Source: Dichetophora obliterata (Eukaryota > Arthropoda > Insecta > Diptera > Sciomyzidae). Taken from it: a stretch of 64,000 nt of DNA. This document shows, piece after piece, positions 1 through 9,790 of this stretch (its first letter is position 1; every line of letters starts with the position of its first letter). A program made the position numbers and the translations under genes. The stretch is taken from NCBI GenBank assembly GCA_963920525.1, contig OY986435.1, forward strand, positions 263,936,962 to 264,000,961. The letters are read 5' to 3'. Below the pieces are notes generated by a model. That model did no database searches. It was not told the DNA's origin and saw nothing but the letters and a program-made list of their open reading frames with translations.

Positions 1-330
1 TTGAAAGTTGCTTATTTTTTCTTCTACATGTTAACTATCTCCCGTCATTAACAGCTATTAGTGAAACGAAGCGAAAATTAAAGAACAAAAACGAACATAA
101 CAAAAATTCAATGATCGCATTCAGCGGAGTAAACAGTTGGCAAAATAATTAACACAAAATCAGCGCTGCAAATTTGAGTGTGAAACCTTTGCAATTAAAT
201 TATTACCATAATTTAATAATTAAGTTAGATAACTTACAACTTGGTTAGCTATTTTTAGCTACATTTGTTAACAATTTTAGCTAAAGCCTTAAAATTTTTT
301 GGGTAGCACTGTTCACAACAGTTGACTCCA
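1..330. repeat. Dispersed repeat, copy 1
   Basis: The stretch around 160-216 (GCTGCAAATTTGAGTGTGAA and following) and the block near 305-330 (GTAGCACTG...CACAACAGTTG) recur in the same order at about 25530-25710. This suggests two diverged copies of one family of a few hundred bases. No coding sequence and no clear termini were seen. Confidence 0.5.
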
Positions 331-663
331 CCATGTATGCGAATTTACATAATTTCCCCCTACCTATCTTTCTTTAAAATATTTTCTGTGTTATACTGTG
401 TTATTTTGGGAGCCTCCGTGTAGAATCCTTGCGTTAATGCGAAAGTTTTCGCATGTTTTTTATGATTTTTTTTTTTTTTATATATGAAGGTTATATAGAT
501 TTGCAGAAACATTTTAGATTTAAAATTGTGGCCTATGACCCGATATATAGAATGTACCCGAGCGTAGAAATTATTTTTTGCTGCCCGAAAAGTTCTAAGC
601 CATAAGAGATTCAGAAAAATAATGTTCTGCGGAATTTTGGACAGTGCATCTGTAGCACTGTAG
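331..663. other. AT-rich spacer with a degenerate repeat fragment
   Basis: No gene seen. About 540-640 weakly resembles the block found at 6400-6508 and 15366-15474 (shared 'CTAAGCCATA' and '...TTCTGC...GAATTT' pieces). The rest is A/T-rich noncoding sequence. Confidence 0.35.
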
Positions 664-2366
664 CTGTACTTTATTTTAAACCAATTTTTTTTACATTATT
701 AAAGAATAGTTATTTAAGATTTATCGCTGATATTTTGGTGCAAAAATATTCTTCGATAAGGTAGAAAAAAGCAATGCCGCGAAATTCCTTAAATTTGCGG
801 TGAACAAGATATATGGAGACTGGTTCATCTGATTAAAAAAAAATTTTGGTTTAGTCAATAGTTCTTGGGCGTTTGATTTCTTTTTAATACATATTTTTTT
901 TATTTAAAACCTAAAACGACCTCAATTTTGTGCACAAAAGATGAAAATTTTCTTTCTACGTTCGTAATTTTGTCAAACATTAAAATTTTCTAAAATCCAC
1001 GATTAAACGCCCAAGAACTCTTTACTTAAACAAAAAAAAAAATATATTTTTTCAGATGCACCCGTCTCCAGACATCTTGTTTACCACAAATTTAAAGACT
1101 TTTGCGGCAGGCAAAAAACTTTCTTAGCTCAAGAACTCTGATGCAAAATCTTTAATTTCATGGACTTAACATTATAATTTAAATACAATTATAATAAATT
1201 AAAAAAATAATGATTTTTAAAAAATTTAGTCAAATTATTAAAAAAAGTCAGTTTTAACTTTTAAGCTCGAGATGATGGCAAAAGGAACACCATTTTTAAA
1301 TCTGCATTCAAAAATTCATTTATTATAAAAGCATCGCTTTGTTGATGTTTTAAACGAAATTTCCCAAGAAAATTTCTCTAAGAAAATTGACAAGTGGACT
1401 CGAAATGCTGCATATTCGCTATCAAACCAACTCATTTCTGTGGATTTCATTATAAGTCTTGTTTTTATGAAAAATATGCAAGTAAATATGAAACTCCTGA
1501 CTGAATCTCTTGAAGCCGTTGAACTGAATATTTTAGATGCTAAGAAATTTATTTCTTGTGCCCTTAAATCATTAGAAAAAATAAATTCGGACTCTGAAGG
1601 TACGGATAACCTAATAAGTAGTGCTGTTGCATTGTTAAAATCTTTCAATGTTAATGCTGAAAAAAAATTCTCAATTCGTCTCAAATCTCTAAGATTATTA
1701 CCTACAATCATCTATTAAAACCTAAAAATCGAATTTTTAGAGCATTAGAAATGTAAAAATAGGGCAATTTTTCAATTTCTGTTTTGAAAATGGCGCCAAA
1801 AACAGTTATGAGGCTTAGTTGGCTGATTACACGTAATCTTACAGTTTCAAGTATTATCGTTTAGATGAACTAAAAAAATTTTCAGATACCTGTTGTAAAA
1901 GCTGAGAAATCGTTGCCACCTTTTTGGATTCGAAAAATTATGTCCAAATTGCGAAAAGCTTAAGAGATAAAAGGCCAAACCAAAAAAAAAAATTCCAAAC
2001 ATACTTAATTACATGTATTTTGATGTACACAAGTTTTTTTTTCATCATTAAAAAAAGTTTTTAGTAAAAATAATTACAAAGTGTTTTTCTTAGCCGTTTA
2101 AATGAAAAAGACCCCATAAGGTTTATTTATATTGATCGAACGGATGAGAAACTTTATATAATTCAACTATGTTGTATTTAAAAAAGTCGGGACTTAAGTG
2201 TATCCAGTTAGCCGAAATACATTAAATCCCCCAATCAAAATGGCCTCGGTACGCCCCTGTGCGGCATTGCACTTTTCTACCTTATCGAGGACCAAAATAT
2301 CAGGGATTAATCTTAAATAGTTATTTTTTAATAATGTAAAAAAAGTTTGGTCTAAAATAAAGTTCA
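664..2366. repeat. Inverted-repeat element with a nested hairpin
   Basis: Positions 664-780 reappear as the reverse complement at about 2261-2366 (for example CTACCTTATCGA at 2277 against TCGATAAGGTAG near 753). The copies are roughly 80 percent alike, giving ~110-bp arms around a 1.5-kb centre. A second hairpin sits inside: about 783-880 pairs with 1000-1130 (TTCTTGGGCGTTT against its complement). The ends look like those of an old TIR element, but no target duplication was resolved. Confidence 0.55.
1326..1720 (+). pseudogene. hAT-like transposase fragment (DUF4371/ZMYM-type), degenerate
   Basis: A short + strand reading frame, open from about 1440 to 1718, encodes a leucine-rich helical segment with motifs such as FIISLVFMKN, LTESLEAVELNILDA and SLEKINSDSE. 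The upstream frame (1326-1440) continues the similarity (ISLRKLTSGLEM-type sequence) after a frame change. The pattern resembles the helical insertion and C-terminal region of hAT-derived proteins of the ZMYM6/THAP12 (DUF4371) group. No catalytic residues and no complete ORF are present, so this is a relic. It lies between the arms of the 664-2366 inverted repeat, which may be the remains of the same transposon. The family call rests on motif memory only and is moderate at best. Confidence 0.45.
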
Positions 2367-2560
2367 GCTTCAAAAAAAAAAACTTTGAAAAAGTGTCTTG
2401 ATTTTTTTTAAACTCTCGGAGGCCCTTAAAAAATTTTCTATATCTTGAAAACTATTGATTTTCTTAAGGTACGACGCATTTTCTTAAAAAACCTCAGAAT
2501 AAGAAAAAAAAAGTTTTTAAATTTTGATGGTCTCTACCCATTTCTATTTCATATATTGTT

Positions 2561-2646
2561 TTAGTGGCGGTCGTAGCCTACTGGGTAGAGTACGTGGCCC
2601 GTAAGCTCAGACAGAATTTTTTTTCAATAAACATTTCTGCTCGGCT
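2561..2646 (+). repeat. tRNA-derived SINE, copy a (B box deleted)
   Basis: The sequence has a tRNA-like A box (TAGCCTACTGGGTAGAG) followed by ACGTGGCCCGTAAGC, then jumps to CTCAGACAGAATTTT. The copy at 47786-47862 (minus) has the same modules with an intact B box between them. The 3' part ACATTTCTGCTCGGCT also matches the SINE piece at 23748-23770. No mature tRNA fold is possible, so this is a SINE and not a tRNA gene. Confidence 0.6.
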
Positions 2647-2889
2647 GCTACCTCTGTATACCAGGTGTGGCCAAACTTTTATCCCTTATTGGCTACTTAT
2701 TCAGCAAAATATAGTCTGCGGCCGACTAGACTATAATTAAAACAATTTTGGGATTTTTCAAATTTTTTATGTTTTAATAAATAATTTACAAGAATTTCGA
2801 TTAAAAATTTTTTATGGCAAATAAAAAAAACAAATATTTATATTTTTTATATATAAACAACAATAATATTTGTTAAATTTATTAGTAAC

Positions 2890-3265
2890 TTATCAATAAA
2901 AGCACTTCACAAAAATAATTGCAACTGTAGCGTTTGGTTAGCATATCTGTTTTTTATACTTTTGAAAAAAAAAATCTAAAAATTGACTCTTTACTCAAAA
3001 ACAAATTTAAAAGTTATTTTTGTTGTAAATATAATATCAAGTAAAAATTTAATTTCTAATTACCTTTCATATGACATAGCACTTATTTGCAATAATTCTT
3101 CCAGTTTTGCGCAAAAACTATTTTGATGATTTTTTTAGGCGAAATTAATTTTTTTCCAAAATGTGGTTTTTATATATTTTACAAAAAAAAAAAATAAATT
3201 TGAAAAATAGTTTATGTGAAAAAATTACCGCAATATCTCTTTCCAATCAAAAGTTATGGTCATTG
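2890..3265 (+). repeat. Dispersed repeat R-A, copy 1
   Basis: This block contains CACTTCACAAAAATAATTG, CTTTCATATGACATAGCA, TCCAGTTTTGCGCAAAAA and AATATCTCTTTCCAATCAAA. The same sequence occurs inverted at about 61540-61930 and forward at 63220-63440. Here it directly precedes the tandem array at 3.3 kb. Confidence 0.65.
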
Positions 3266-3299
3266 AAATTCTGACAACGGATTTGATTTCAAATATATT

Positions 3300-4235
3300 G
3301 TCACAGTTTTAAAATTTAAGATGGAGGTTAGGGCTGCCACCTAAATTTTTACCACAGTATTGCCACCTAATAATATGTACTTTTAAAAGTTTTAAACATC
3401 ATTTATCAGTGTTAAGGGGTCGCTGATTTCGAATCTAAGGTCAGAATTTTAAAATTCAAGATGGTGGATAGGGTTGCCACCTTTATTTTTTGTAGTTTTA
3501 TGAATTCGGGGCTGGCAAAAAAAAAATGGTACGCAAAAAATAGGTCGCTGAATCCGAATCCGTCGTCAGAATTTCATAATTATAAAATGTTGAAATAATA
3601 GGGTTGCCACCTAATAATATATCTTTTCAAGAGTTTTAAACGTCATTTATTAGTGTTAAGGGGTCGCTGATTTCGAATCTAAAGTCAGAATTTTAAAATT
3701 CAAGATGGTGGATAGGGTTGCCACCTTAATTTTTTTAGTTTTATAAATTCGGGGCTAGCAAAAAAAGGTACACCAAAAATGGGTCGCTGAATCCGAATCC
3801 GTCGTCAGAATATCAAAATTATAAAATTTTGAAATAATAGGGTTGCCACCTAATAATATATCTTTTCAAGAGTTTTAAACGTCATTTATTAGTGTTAAGG
3901 GGTCGCTGATTTCGAATCTTAAGTCAGAATTTTAAATTTCAAGATGGTGGATAGGGTTGCCACCTTTATTTTTTGTAGTTTTATGAATTCGGGGCTAGCA
4001 AAAAAAAGGTACACCAAAAATGGGTCGCTGAATCCGAATCCGTCGTCAGAATATCAAAATTATAAAATTTTGAAATAATAAGGTTGCCACCTAATAATAT
4101 ATCTTTTCAAGAGTTTTAAACGTCATTTATTAGTGTTAAGGGGTCGCTGATTTCGAATCTTAAGTCAGAATTTTAAATTTCAAGATGGTGGATAGGGTTG
4201 CCACCTTTATTTTTTGTAGTTTTATGAATTCGGGT
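3300..4235. repeat. Dimeric ~240-bp tandem repeat array, array 1
   Basis: The module GGGTTGCCACC recurs at 3471, 3601, 3715, 3840, 3954, 4081 (one base changed) and 4195. The spacing alternates 114 with 125-130 bp. The two half-units differ: one carries TGATTTCGAATCTAAAGTC plus AAGATGGTGGATA, the other GAATCCGAATCCGTCGTCAG plus TTGAAATAATA. The true unit is therefore a ~240-bp dimer, present in about 3.5 copies. The same dimer occurs at 55735-56500. Confidence 0.85.
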
Positions 4236-4239
4236 ATGG

Positions 4240-4559
4240 AGGCGAGCATGACTCCTAACCTTAAGTTTTTGTCTCAAAAAATTATTTAATTTGCAATGTC
4301 GATTTTTTTAAACTCTTTCATATGGCAAGTCATTTATTTCATTTTCACACAAAATTTTATAAACATAATCTAGCATTAAAAAAAGGAACCCTCCTGTGAT
4401 TTTTGAATAAAAATTTTTTATGTTTTTATAAAGTTCGGCAGCTTTAAAAATAATTTAGGGAAACAATATCATCTTCATATTGATTTCCAAACATCGAAAT
4501 TTTGTGGTATGCATTTTTATGAGACCGTACTGAGTATGCATTTTATAATAAAAAGCAAA
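4240..4559. other. AT-rich spacer
   Basis: No gene or repeat boundary recognised. The sequence lies between the tandem array and the foldback element and is low-complexity A/T-rich. Confidence 0.4.
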
Positions 4560-6190
4560 AAATAATAATTATCTTGTGACTTTTAAAATTTTGAGCAAAA
4601 AATAATAATTATTTCTGCTTTTTAATTTTTTAAGGCAAAAATAAAAATCAAAATTTGCCCGATATTTTTTTGGTCACAAAATTTCTGGTATGTTTCGATT
4701 TTTATTTTTTAAAGCAAAAATAAAACAGTAAAGTTTGCCCGATATTTTTTTTTTGGTCACAAAATAACTGGTATGTTTTGATTTTTGTTTTTTAAAACAA
4801 AAATTAAAAGTAAAGTTTGCCCGATATTTTTTTGGTCACACAATAGCAGATATGTTTTGATTTTGATTTTTTAAGGCAAGTTAAATTAACAAAATAACTT
4901 GTAAATATTGATTTCTTTTTTTTTATTCAAAAATTAAAAGCATACGTTTGACGCGTGTTTAGTTAATATTTGTTTTACTATTGATCCACTTTCGCTAAAA
5001 TTGAATGGTTTTAAATGCCGTTTCAAATAGACAAATCATAGTTACACCAAAAGTTATTCGAAAGCTTAAAAAATCTCATAAAAATAAAAAAGTACAAAAT
5101 GTACAGAAGTTAGTTAACGAGGACTCTTAACTTGAATTAATATACCAAAATTTAAAATAAGCTTGTTTTGTTCGTTAATATATAATACATTCTAATATAT
5201 ATTATAATAACTAAATACCAAGCCAATAAGATTTGATTAAATTAATATTATGTGCATTAGCTATAATATTCCAAGCCTATTCCTTGCCTATCACATGCCA
5301 ACATATAGATCAAGGCATGAGCACTAACTGTCAAAATATGCTACAGTATTTGCTTGGTGGTCATTCTATGCCATGGCATGTTTGTTGAAATATTTCGATT
5401 CCATTGAAGTTCAGGTATGCAATACAGTTCATGCCATGAGATAGATGTCATGAAAAATATCATGGAATTTATCGCAGGGCATAATATATGCCATGGCATA
5501 GGCGGTCTCCACTAGATTTTTCGATGCCTTGATGTATATGATGGCATGTGCTATGCCTCATGGAGACGGTATGTTACAACTGCTGCTCATGAATCAATCA
5601 ATAAAGAAACCAGAACACACTGAAAAATACATTTACTAATTTTTACGTAAGAATGGGAGGGGGCAAGAGCTTTTCTTACTTTTGCCGACGAGGGGGACGG
5701 GGGTTAAAAATTGCAAGGAATTTGCTTATATAATACTTGGACGGCAACTTATGAAGCTCTTACGAAATGACATAAGTCTCTTTATATAAATATTTCAAAC
5801 GTAAACTGAAATACTAATTTTGCTTTTAATTTTTTAATACAAAAATTTTAAATCAATGTTTACAAGTTATTTTGTGCTCCAAAATATGTTGGGCAAATTT
5901 TGCTTTTTGTTTTTGCCTTAAAAAATAAAAATCAAAACATACCAGCTATTTTGTGACCAAAAAAATATCGGGCAAACTTTACTTTTTATTTTTGCTTAAA
6001 AATATAAAAATCAAAACTTACTATCTGCTTTCTGACCAAAAAATATCTGGCAAACTTTACTTTTTAAAAACAAAAATCAAAACTTACCAGTTATTTTGTG
6101 ACCAAAAGAATATCGGGCGAATTTTGATTTTTATTTTTGTCTCAAAAAAATAAAAAGCAGAAATTATTATTATATTTTGCTCAAAATTGT
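4560..6190. mobile_element. Foldback-like element 1 (arms of ~80-bp subrepeats)
   Basis: The left arm (about 4560-4890) holds three tandem units built on TTTGCCCGATATTTTTTTGG plus GTCACAAAATAACTGGTATG, at about 4654, 4735 and 4815. The right arm (about 5840-6190) holds four units in reverse complement (ATATCGGGCAAACTTTAC at about 5885, 5965, 6043 and 6113). The outermost part, TTTTGAGCAAAAAATAATAA at about 4590, pairs with TATTTTGCTCAAAA at about 6170. Long inverted repeats made of short tandem units are the hallmark of foldback (FB/Galileo-type) elements. The ~950-bp centre (4890-5840) has no transposase frame but a cluster of CCATGGCAT palindromes. Confidence 0.7.
5270..5570. repeat. ATGCCATGGCAT palindrome cluster
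   Basis: Inside the foldback centre, variants of TGCCATGGCAT, ATGCCATGAGAT, ATCATGG and GGCATGTGCTATGCC occur about ten times in 300 bp. Many are self-complementary (CCATGG core). Function unknown. Confidence 0.6.
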
Positions 6191-6399
6191 AAGAATCAAA
6201 ATTTTAAAAATCAATATGGAATCAAGTTCTACAATGTGAGAGCATTCTAATTCTACCTTTAAAACGGCGTTGCGACAATTTTTTTATAATGCTTTTTTTG
6301 TTTAAAAATCTAAAAATAATTATTATTTACAATCTTTGATTTTTATAGCATAGTTGTTATAAAACAAGGGGAATGAATAATTTCTCATTCAAAAAGTAC

Positions 6400-6508
6400 T
6401 GTTACAAAATAAGTGCAGAACATGTTATATTTTCGATTCGTGACTTTTCACCAAAAATATGAGCCCCCAAAGTGGGCAAGAAAATGCTAAGCCATATGGG
6501 ATATAAGA
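6400..6508 (+). repeat. Conserved 108-bp block, copy 1
   Basis: The run from CTGTTACAAAATAAGTGCAG to CATATGGGATATAAG is almost identical to 15366-15474; only a few base differences were seen. Similarity stops abruptly on both sides. The two copies bracket the errantivirus but are not its target duplication. Confidence 0.75.
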
Positions 6509-7160
6509 AAATTATATACGACAGAATTTAGGCAATGAATAAATATACAAAATTTAAGTTTCTTGAACATGTTTACGATAAATAATCTAAAGAAGGCTCG
6601 CTCACAGCCTTTACCCGCGGGTATAGTGCTTTTGTGCTTTAAAGCTCTTCGTAATTGTATCCAACCAACGACGAACGATCTAGTGCTTCAGTCTTTGTTG
6701 AATTGTCAACAAGACTGCGGCTGCACCTGCTTGCTGATTTTTTGCTGCTGTTTCGTGTTTAATTATGACTTTTTGATAATAATTATAATTATAATATCTT
6801 TGAAAAATAATTATATACCTTTGTAAAATGATTGCTTTATAATGGGAATCTGAATTTATATTTTCACAAAATAGTAGGTCTAAAGCTCAATGAATGTTAT
6901 GCTATCAAACTGTATCAGTCAAAAGAAAATATAACATTGAAAGACACTAAGCTGCGTGTCACAGTAAACTTTAGAAACATTTTAATAAAAAAAGCTTATA
7001 TTAAAAAAATATTTTAAAATTTTTTTTCTAAATGACCTTGTTATTTATTATGTTGATTTTATATGATTTAAATACAAATTCTAAATATTTGATAGTTTAA
7101 ATCATACTTGATTTTAAATACAAATTCTAGTTGTTTGATAGATTAAAATCGTTTATTGAG
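6509..7160. other. Spacer upstream of the errantivirus
   Basis: Short open frames (87 and 61 codons at 6563 and 6832) show no recognisable motif and atypical composition. I see no gene. A CCCGCGGG palindrome lies near 6616. Confidence 0.4.
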
Positions 7161-7166
7161 CTTAAG
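7161..7166. repeat. Target site duplication CTTAAG (left)
   Basis: CTTAAG immediately precedes the 5' LTR and recurs immediately after the 3' LTR at 15208-15213. Confidence 0.9.
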
Positions 7167-7640
7167 AGTTATAGCAAACCCCTTCCTTCCCGGCAAAACT
7201 AATGTAATATAAAATTAATTTCGAAATTCTTAATAATGGTTTGCTCCAAATTTCACAAACAATTATTAAGAATTCTGGCTGACCAATTTCCGGTCACACA
7301 GTAAATTTCAGCATAATCGAAATTTTTAATAATTCTTTGCTCCAAATGTCGCAAGTAATTATTGGGAATTCTGGCTAACCAATTTCCGTTCACACAGTGT
7401 TTAGAAAAGCTTTGATTGCACTTTTCGCTTGAACTTATTTTGGCAGCGCTGACAAACGCAGCGCAACACACACATACAAAGATACATGCAGGTACGGTAA
7501 GCACAGAGTTTTAGTTATAAACAAAAAATGTAATAATTTTAAGTTAGTTGATTGACAGCTCGAGAACAATAAAGTTAAAAATTAAAACCATTTAAAATTG
7601 TGTTTTTTTTTTAATCTTCGAACTATTCGAAACATTAATT
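7167..7640 (+). repeat. 5' LTR
   Basis: 474 bp, matching 14734-15207 base for base as far as I can read. It contains an AATAAA poly(A) signal at 7568-7573. U3 carries an internal ~97-bp direct duplication: units from 7221 and 7318, each with TTTGCTCCAAAT and ATTCTGGCT.ACCAATTTCCG. A small minus-strand frame inside (83 codons) is a by-product and occurs in both LTRs. Confidence 0.95.
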
Positions 7641-7657
7641 GGCGACGAGGATGGGAT
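7640..7657 (+). promoter_or_regulatory. Primer-binding site, tRNA-Ser(GCU)
   Basis: TGGCGACGAGGATGGGAT begins with the last base of the LTR. It is complementary to the 3' end (...CCCATCCTCGTCG plus CCA) of insect tRNA-Ser with GCU anticodon. This is where minus-strand cDNA synthesis would be primed. Confidence 0.85.
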
Positions 7658-7726
7658 ACTCGAATGTATTCCCAAAGTAATACAGTGCATTTTAATGTTT
7701 AGTCGGGTATCGCGAACCATAAACGA

Positions 7727-8010
7727 GTGAAATAAATAGAAACTATTTCTATTAAAACTTGTGAAACAATAAAAGAAACTATTTCTTTTAAACCTGTGAA
7801 ATAAATAGAAACAATTTCTATTCAACTTTTGAAATAAGAAAAGAAACTATTTCTTTTAAACTTGTGAAATAAATAGAAACTATTTCTATTTAACTTTGAA
7901 ATCAAAAGAAACTATTTCTTGTGAAATAATAATATAAACTATCCATACGAACTTGTGAAATAATAATTGGAACTATTTAACTTGTGAAATAAATAAATAG
8001 ACAATATCAC
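7727..8010 (+). repeat. Leader tandem repeats, ~33 bp x 9
   Basis: Units starting GTGAAATAAATAGAAACTAT occur from 7727, 7771, 7796, 7829, 7864, 7897, 7921, 7954 and 7984 with drift. Each has a palindromic core AGAAACTATTTCT or close variants. The position, in the untranslated leader between the PBS and gag, matches where gypsy and Idefix carry repeated regulatory or insulator sequence. The units are not the gypsy Su(Hw) motif. Confidence 0.8.
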
Positions 8011-8362
8011 TATTAAACTTGTTGAAAATTACACCCTAATGAACAGTTACCTGTTAAAACAAAAACTTAAAACACTACAAAAAAAAAGATATAGATACAA
8101 ATTTTTTTTTTGTACCAAACCCTGAAAATATATAAGTGAAACTTTAATACAAATCAACAACAAAGAAGAACAACGAAGAATATACTCAAATCTTCAACAT
8201 CAACTACTTCAACACTTTCTACACCAAATCCTGAAAATATCCAAATATACCAGTTCAACATAAACAACACAAATCAACAGTTCAACTAAAAGCGGAAAAA
8301 ATAAGGAGAAGAACAACAACGAAGACAACTTTATTATCATCACCAACAAGGAAAATACCATA

Positions 8363-8368
8363 GTAAGA
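8363..8368 (+). promoter_or_regulatory. Candidate splice donor for env mRNA
   Basis: CATA|GTAAGA at 8362/8363 matches a strong 5' splice site. It lies in the leader upstream of gag, where a donor for the spliced env message is expected. It pairs with the acceptor at 13206-13207. Inferred, not demonstrated. Confidence 0.45.
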
Positions 8369-8444
8369 ATCTACATATTTATATATTTTAAGTTATCAAA
8401 CTGTATGTACAAATTATTTTATGTGATAAAAATATAAGAAATTC

Positions 8445-8612
8445 ATGGACAATTATTATATAACGCAGGCAGAATTATACTCTTATAACACAGAGGCAGA
8501 CATTAATAGAAAATTAGTAGATTTAATAAGACAAATAAAAAAGGAGGCTAAAACTCAGTATAAATTTAGGAAACTCAAAAACTCAGTTACGATTTTTCCT
8601 ATGAGATTTTAA
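8445..8612 (+). CDS. Small leader ORF (55 aa) upstream of gag
   Basis: An ATG at 8445 opens a 55-codon frame ending TAA at 8610-8612, before gag. The product is charged and helix-prone (MDNYYITQAELYSYN..., then K/R-rich) and lacks any motif I recognise. It could be an upstream ORF controlling gag translation or chance. Splicing from 8363 would remove it from env mRNA. Its reality as a protein is doubtful. Confidence 0.3.
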   Translation: MDNYYITQAELYSYNTEADINRKLVDLIRQIKKEAKTQYKFRKLKNSVTIFPMRF

Positions 8613-8620
8613 GGAAATCC

Positions 8621-8626
<6 letters not shown>

Positions 8627-8650
<24 letters not shown>
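8627..8650 (+). repeat. A24 tract just before gag
   Basis: An uninterrupted run of 24 A residues ends 15 bases upstream of the gag ATG at 8666. It may be an unpaired leader segment favouring internal initiation, or simple expansion. It may vary between copies. Confidence 0.8.
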
Positions 8651-8651
<1 letters not shown>

Positions 8652-8665
8652 TTTTATTAAATTAT

Positions 8666-9790
8666 ATGGACGAAAATTTTGACGCATTAGATAGGGCAAT
8701 CGAAGGTGTCCAACAAGCAATAGATAATCAAAGAGATATCCTAACAAGAGAAAACTTAGAAAATACAAACATGACGGCATCATTGACAATTGACCCCCTC
8801 AAATATCTCGACAGACTCCCTGAGTTTAGCGGAAACACTAGCGAACTTCAAACCTTCATTACACTAATAGACAGAATTTACCCCTTACTGACCCGATATG
8901 ATACCTTAGCACAAAGTATCTTCTCAGACATAATTAAATCTAAATTAACAAAAAAAGCAAAGGAAGCTATTGAAATAGATAGTAATGCTATGTCTTGGAA
9001 GGACATAAAAACGATCCTATTAAATAACTTTTCCGACCGAAAATCGATAGAAGAACTCTTCAATGAGTTGAGAGGAACGACCTTTAGAAATAATAGTGTA
9101 GAATTTTACAACGACTTAAAGTTCATACTTAGGAGACTTAATATAAAGACTAAAACAGAACTATCGACCGCTACAACTGAAGAGGAAATTGACCAAACTG
9201 TTAACTTAAACATAAAAGCCGCTCTTCAGACATTTAAAACAAAACTGCCCGAACCGATGAGGTCAATTTTATATTGCAGAGATCCTAAAACTTTGGAAGA
9301 AGCAATAAACATATTACACGAAGCAAATTATGCTTATTATAGCCCATATAAAACAGAAAACAAACCGAATAGAAGAACTAACGACCAGACCTCTAGACCT
9401 ACAGAACGATATAACAACAATCGACAAAACAAGGATGAACACAATCACAAAAATAATACGACTACTCGTAACAACTACAACAATAACTATTCAAACAATC
9501 CTTACAATACAAACACTAATCGCAATAATTATCAAACACATAATAATTATAACCGCAACAATCGTTACAACAATGAACCAGGTAACTCGTATAACTATAA
9601 CCGAAATAGTGCAAGCAGTTACCACAATAACAACAATAATTATTATAACAACGAAAGGAATAGAAACCATGCTAGAATTAATATTCCCCATCAACCAACG
9701 GTAGAACCGATGGAAATCGGAAAAATTGAAATAAATCCAACAGCCCAAAATTTTCCTTTACCGGCCTCAGAAATAACTTACCACATATAG
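8666..9790 (+). CDS. gag: Errantivirus Gag
   Basis: 374 codons, no internal stop. Residues ~45-220 are the capsid-like helical region (DRLPEFSGNTSELQTFITLI, SWKDIKTILLNNF, LPEPMRSILY) typical of Ty3/gypsy Gag. The tail (~225-345) is extremely Asn/Tyr/Arg-rich and probably binds RNA; there is no CCHC zinc knuckle, as usual in errantiviruses. Gag should assemble the intracellular particle that packages the genomic RNA. The start at 8666 is the first good ATG after the leader and the A tract. The frame ends TAG at 9788-9790 and overlaps the pol frame by 61 nt (9730-9790). A heptamer A AAT TTT at 9748-9754 in the gag frame would allow the -1 shift into pol. Confidence 0.93.
   Translation: MDENFDALDRAIEGVQQAIDNQRDILTRENLENTNMTASLTIDPLKYLDRLPEFSGNTSELQTFITLIDRIYPLLTRYDTLAQSIFSDIIKSKLTKKAKEAIEIDSNAMSWKDIKTILLNNFSDRKSIEELFNELRGTTFRNNSVEFYNDLKFILRRLNIKTKTELSTATTEEEIDQTVNLNIKAALQTFKTKLPEPMRSILYCRDPKTLEEAINILHEANYAYYSPYKTENKPNRRTNDQTSRPTERYNNNRQNKDEHNHKNNTTTRNNYNNNYSNNPYNTNTNRNNYQTHNNYNRNNRYNNEPGNSYNYNRNSASSYHNNNNNYYNNERNRNHARINIPHQPTVEPMEIGKIEINPTAQNFPLPASEITYHI
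9748..9754 (+). promoter_or_regulatory. Candidate -1 frameshift site AAATTTT
   Basis: The heptamer fits X XXY YYZ in the gag reading phase (codons AAT TTT). It sits inside the gag/pol overlap, after the last pol-frame stop (TGA 9727-9729) and before the gag stop. A -1 slip there leads directly into the open pol frame. Confidence 0.65.

Noticed and set aside
5953..6153. 66-codon + frame in the foldback right arm
   Set aside because: It reads through three copies of the arm repeat, producing a repeating Lys/Ile/Tyr peptide; not a gene.
7253..7504. 83-aa minus frame in the 5' LTR (and its twin at 14820-15071)
   Set aside because: It exists only because the LTR sequence is open on that strand; identical in both LTRs, begins and ends inside U3/R, and has no known domain.
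9330..9704. Frames of 85-124 codons overlapping gag on both strands
   Set aside because: Shadows of the Asn-codon-rich gag tail (AAC/AAT repeats read as Thr/Ile or Val/Ile strings).
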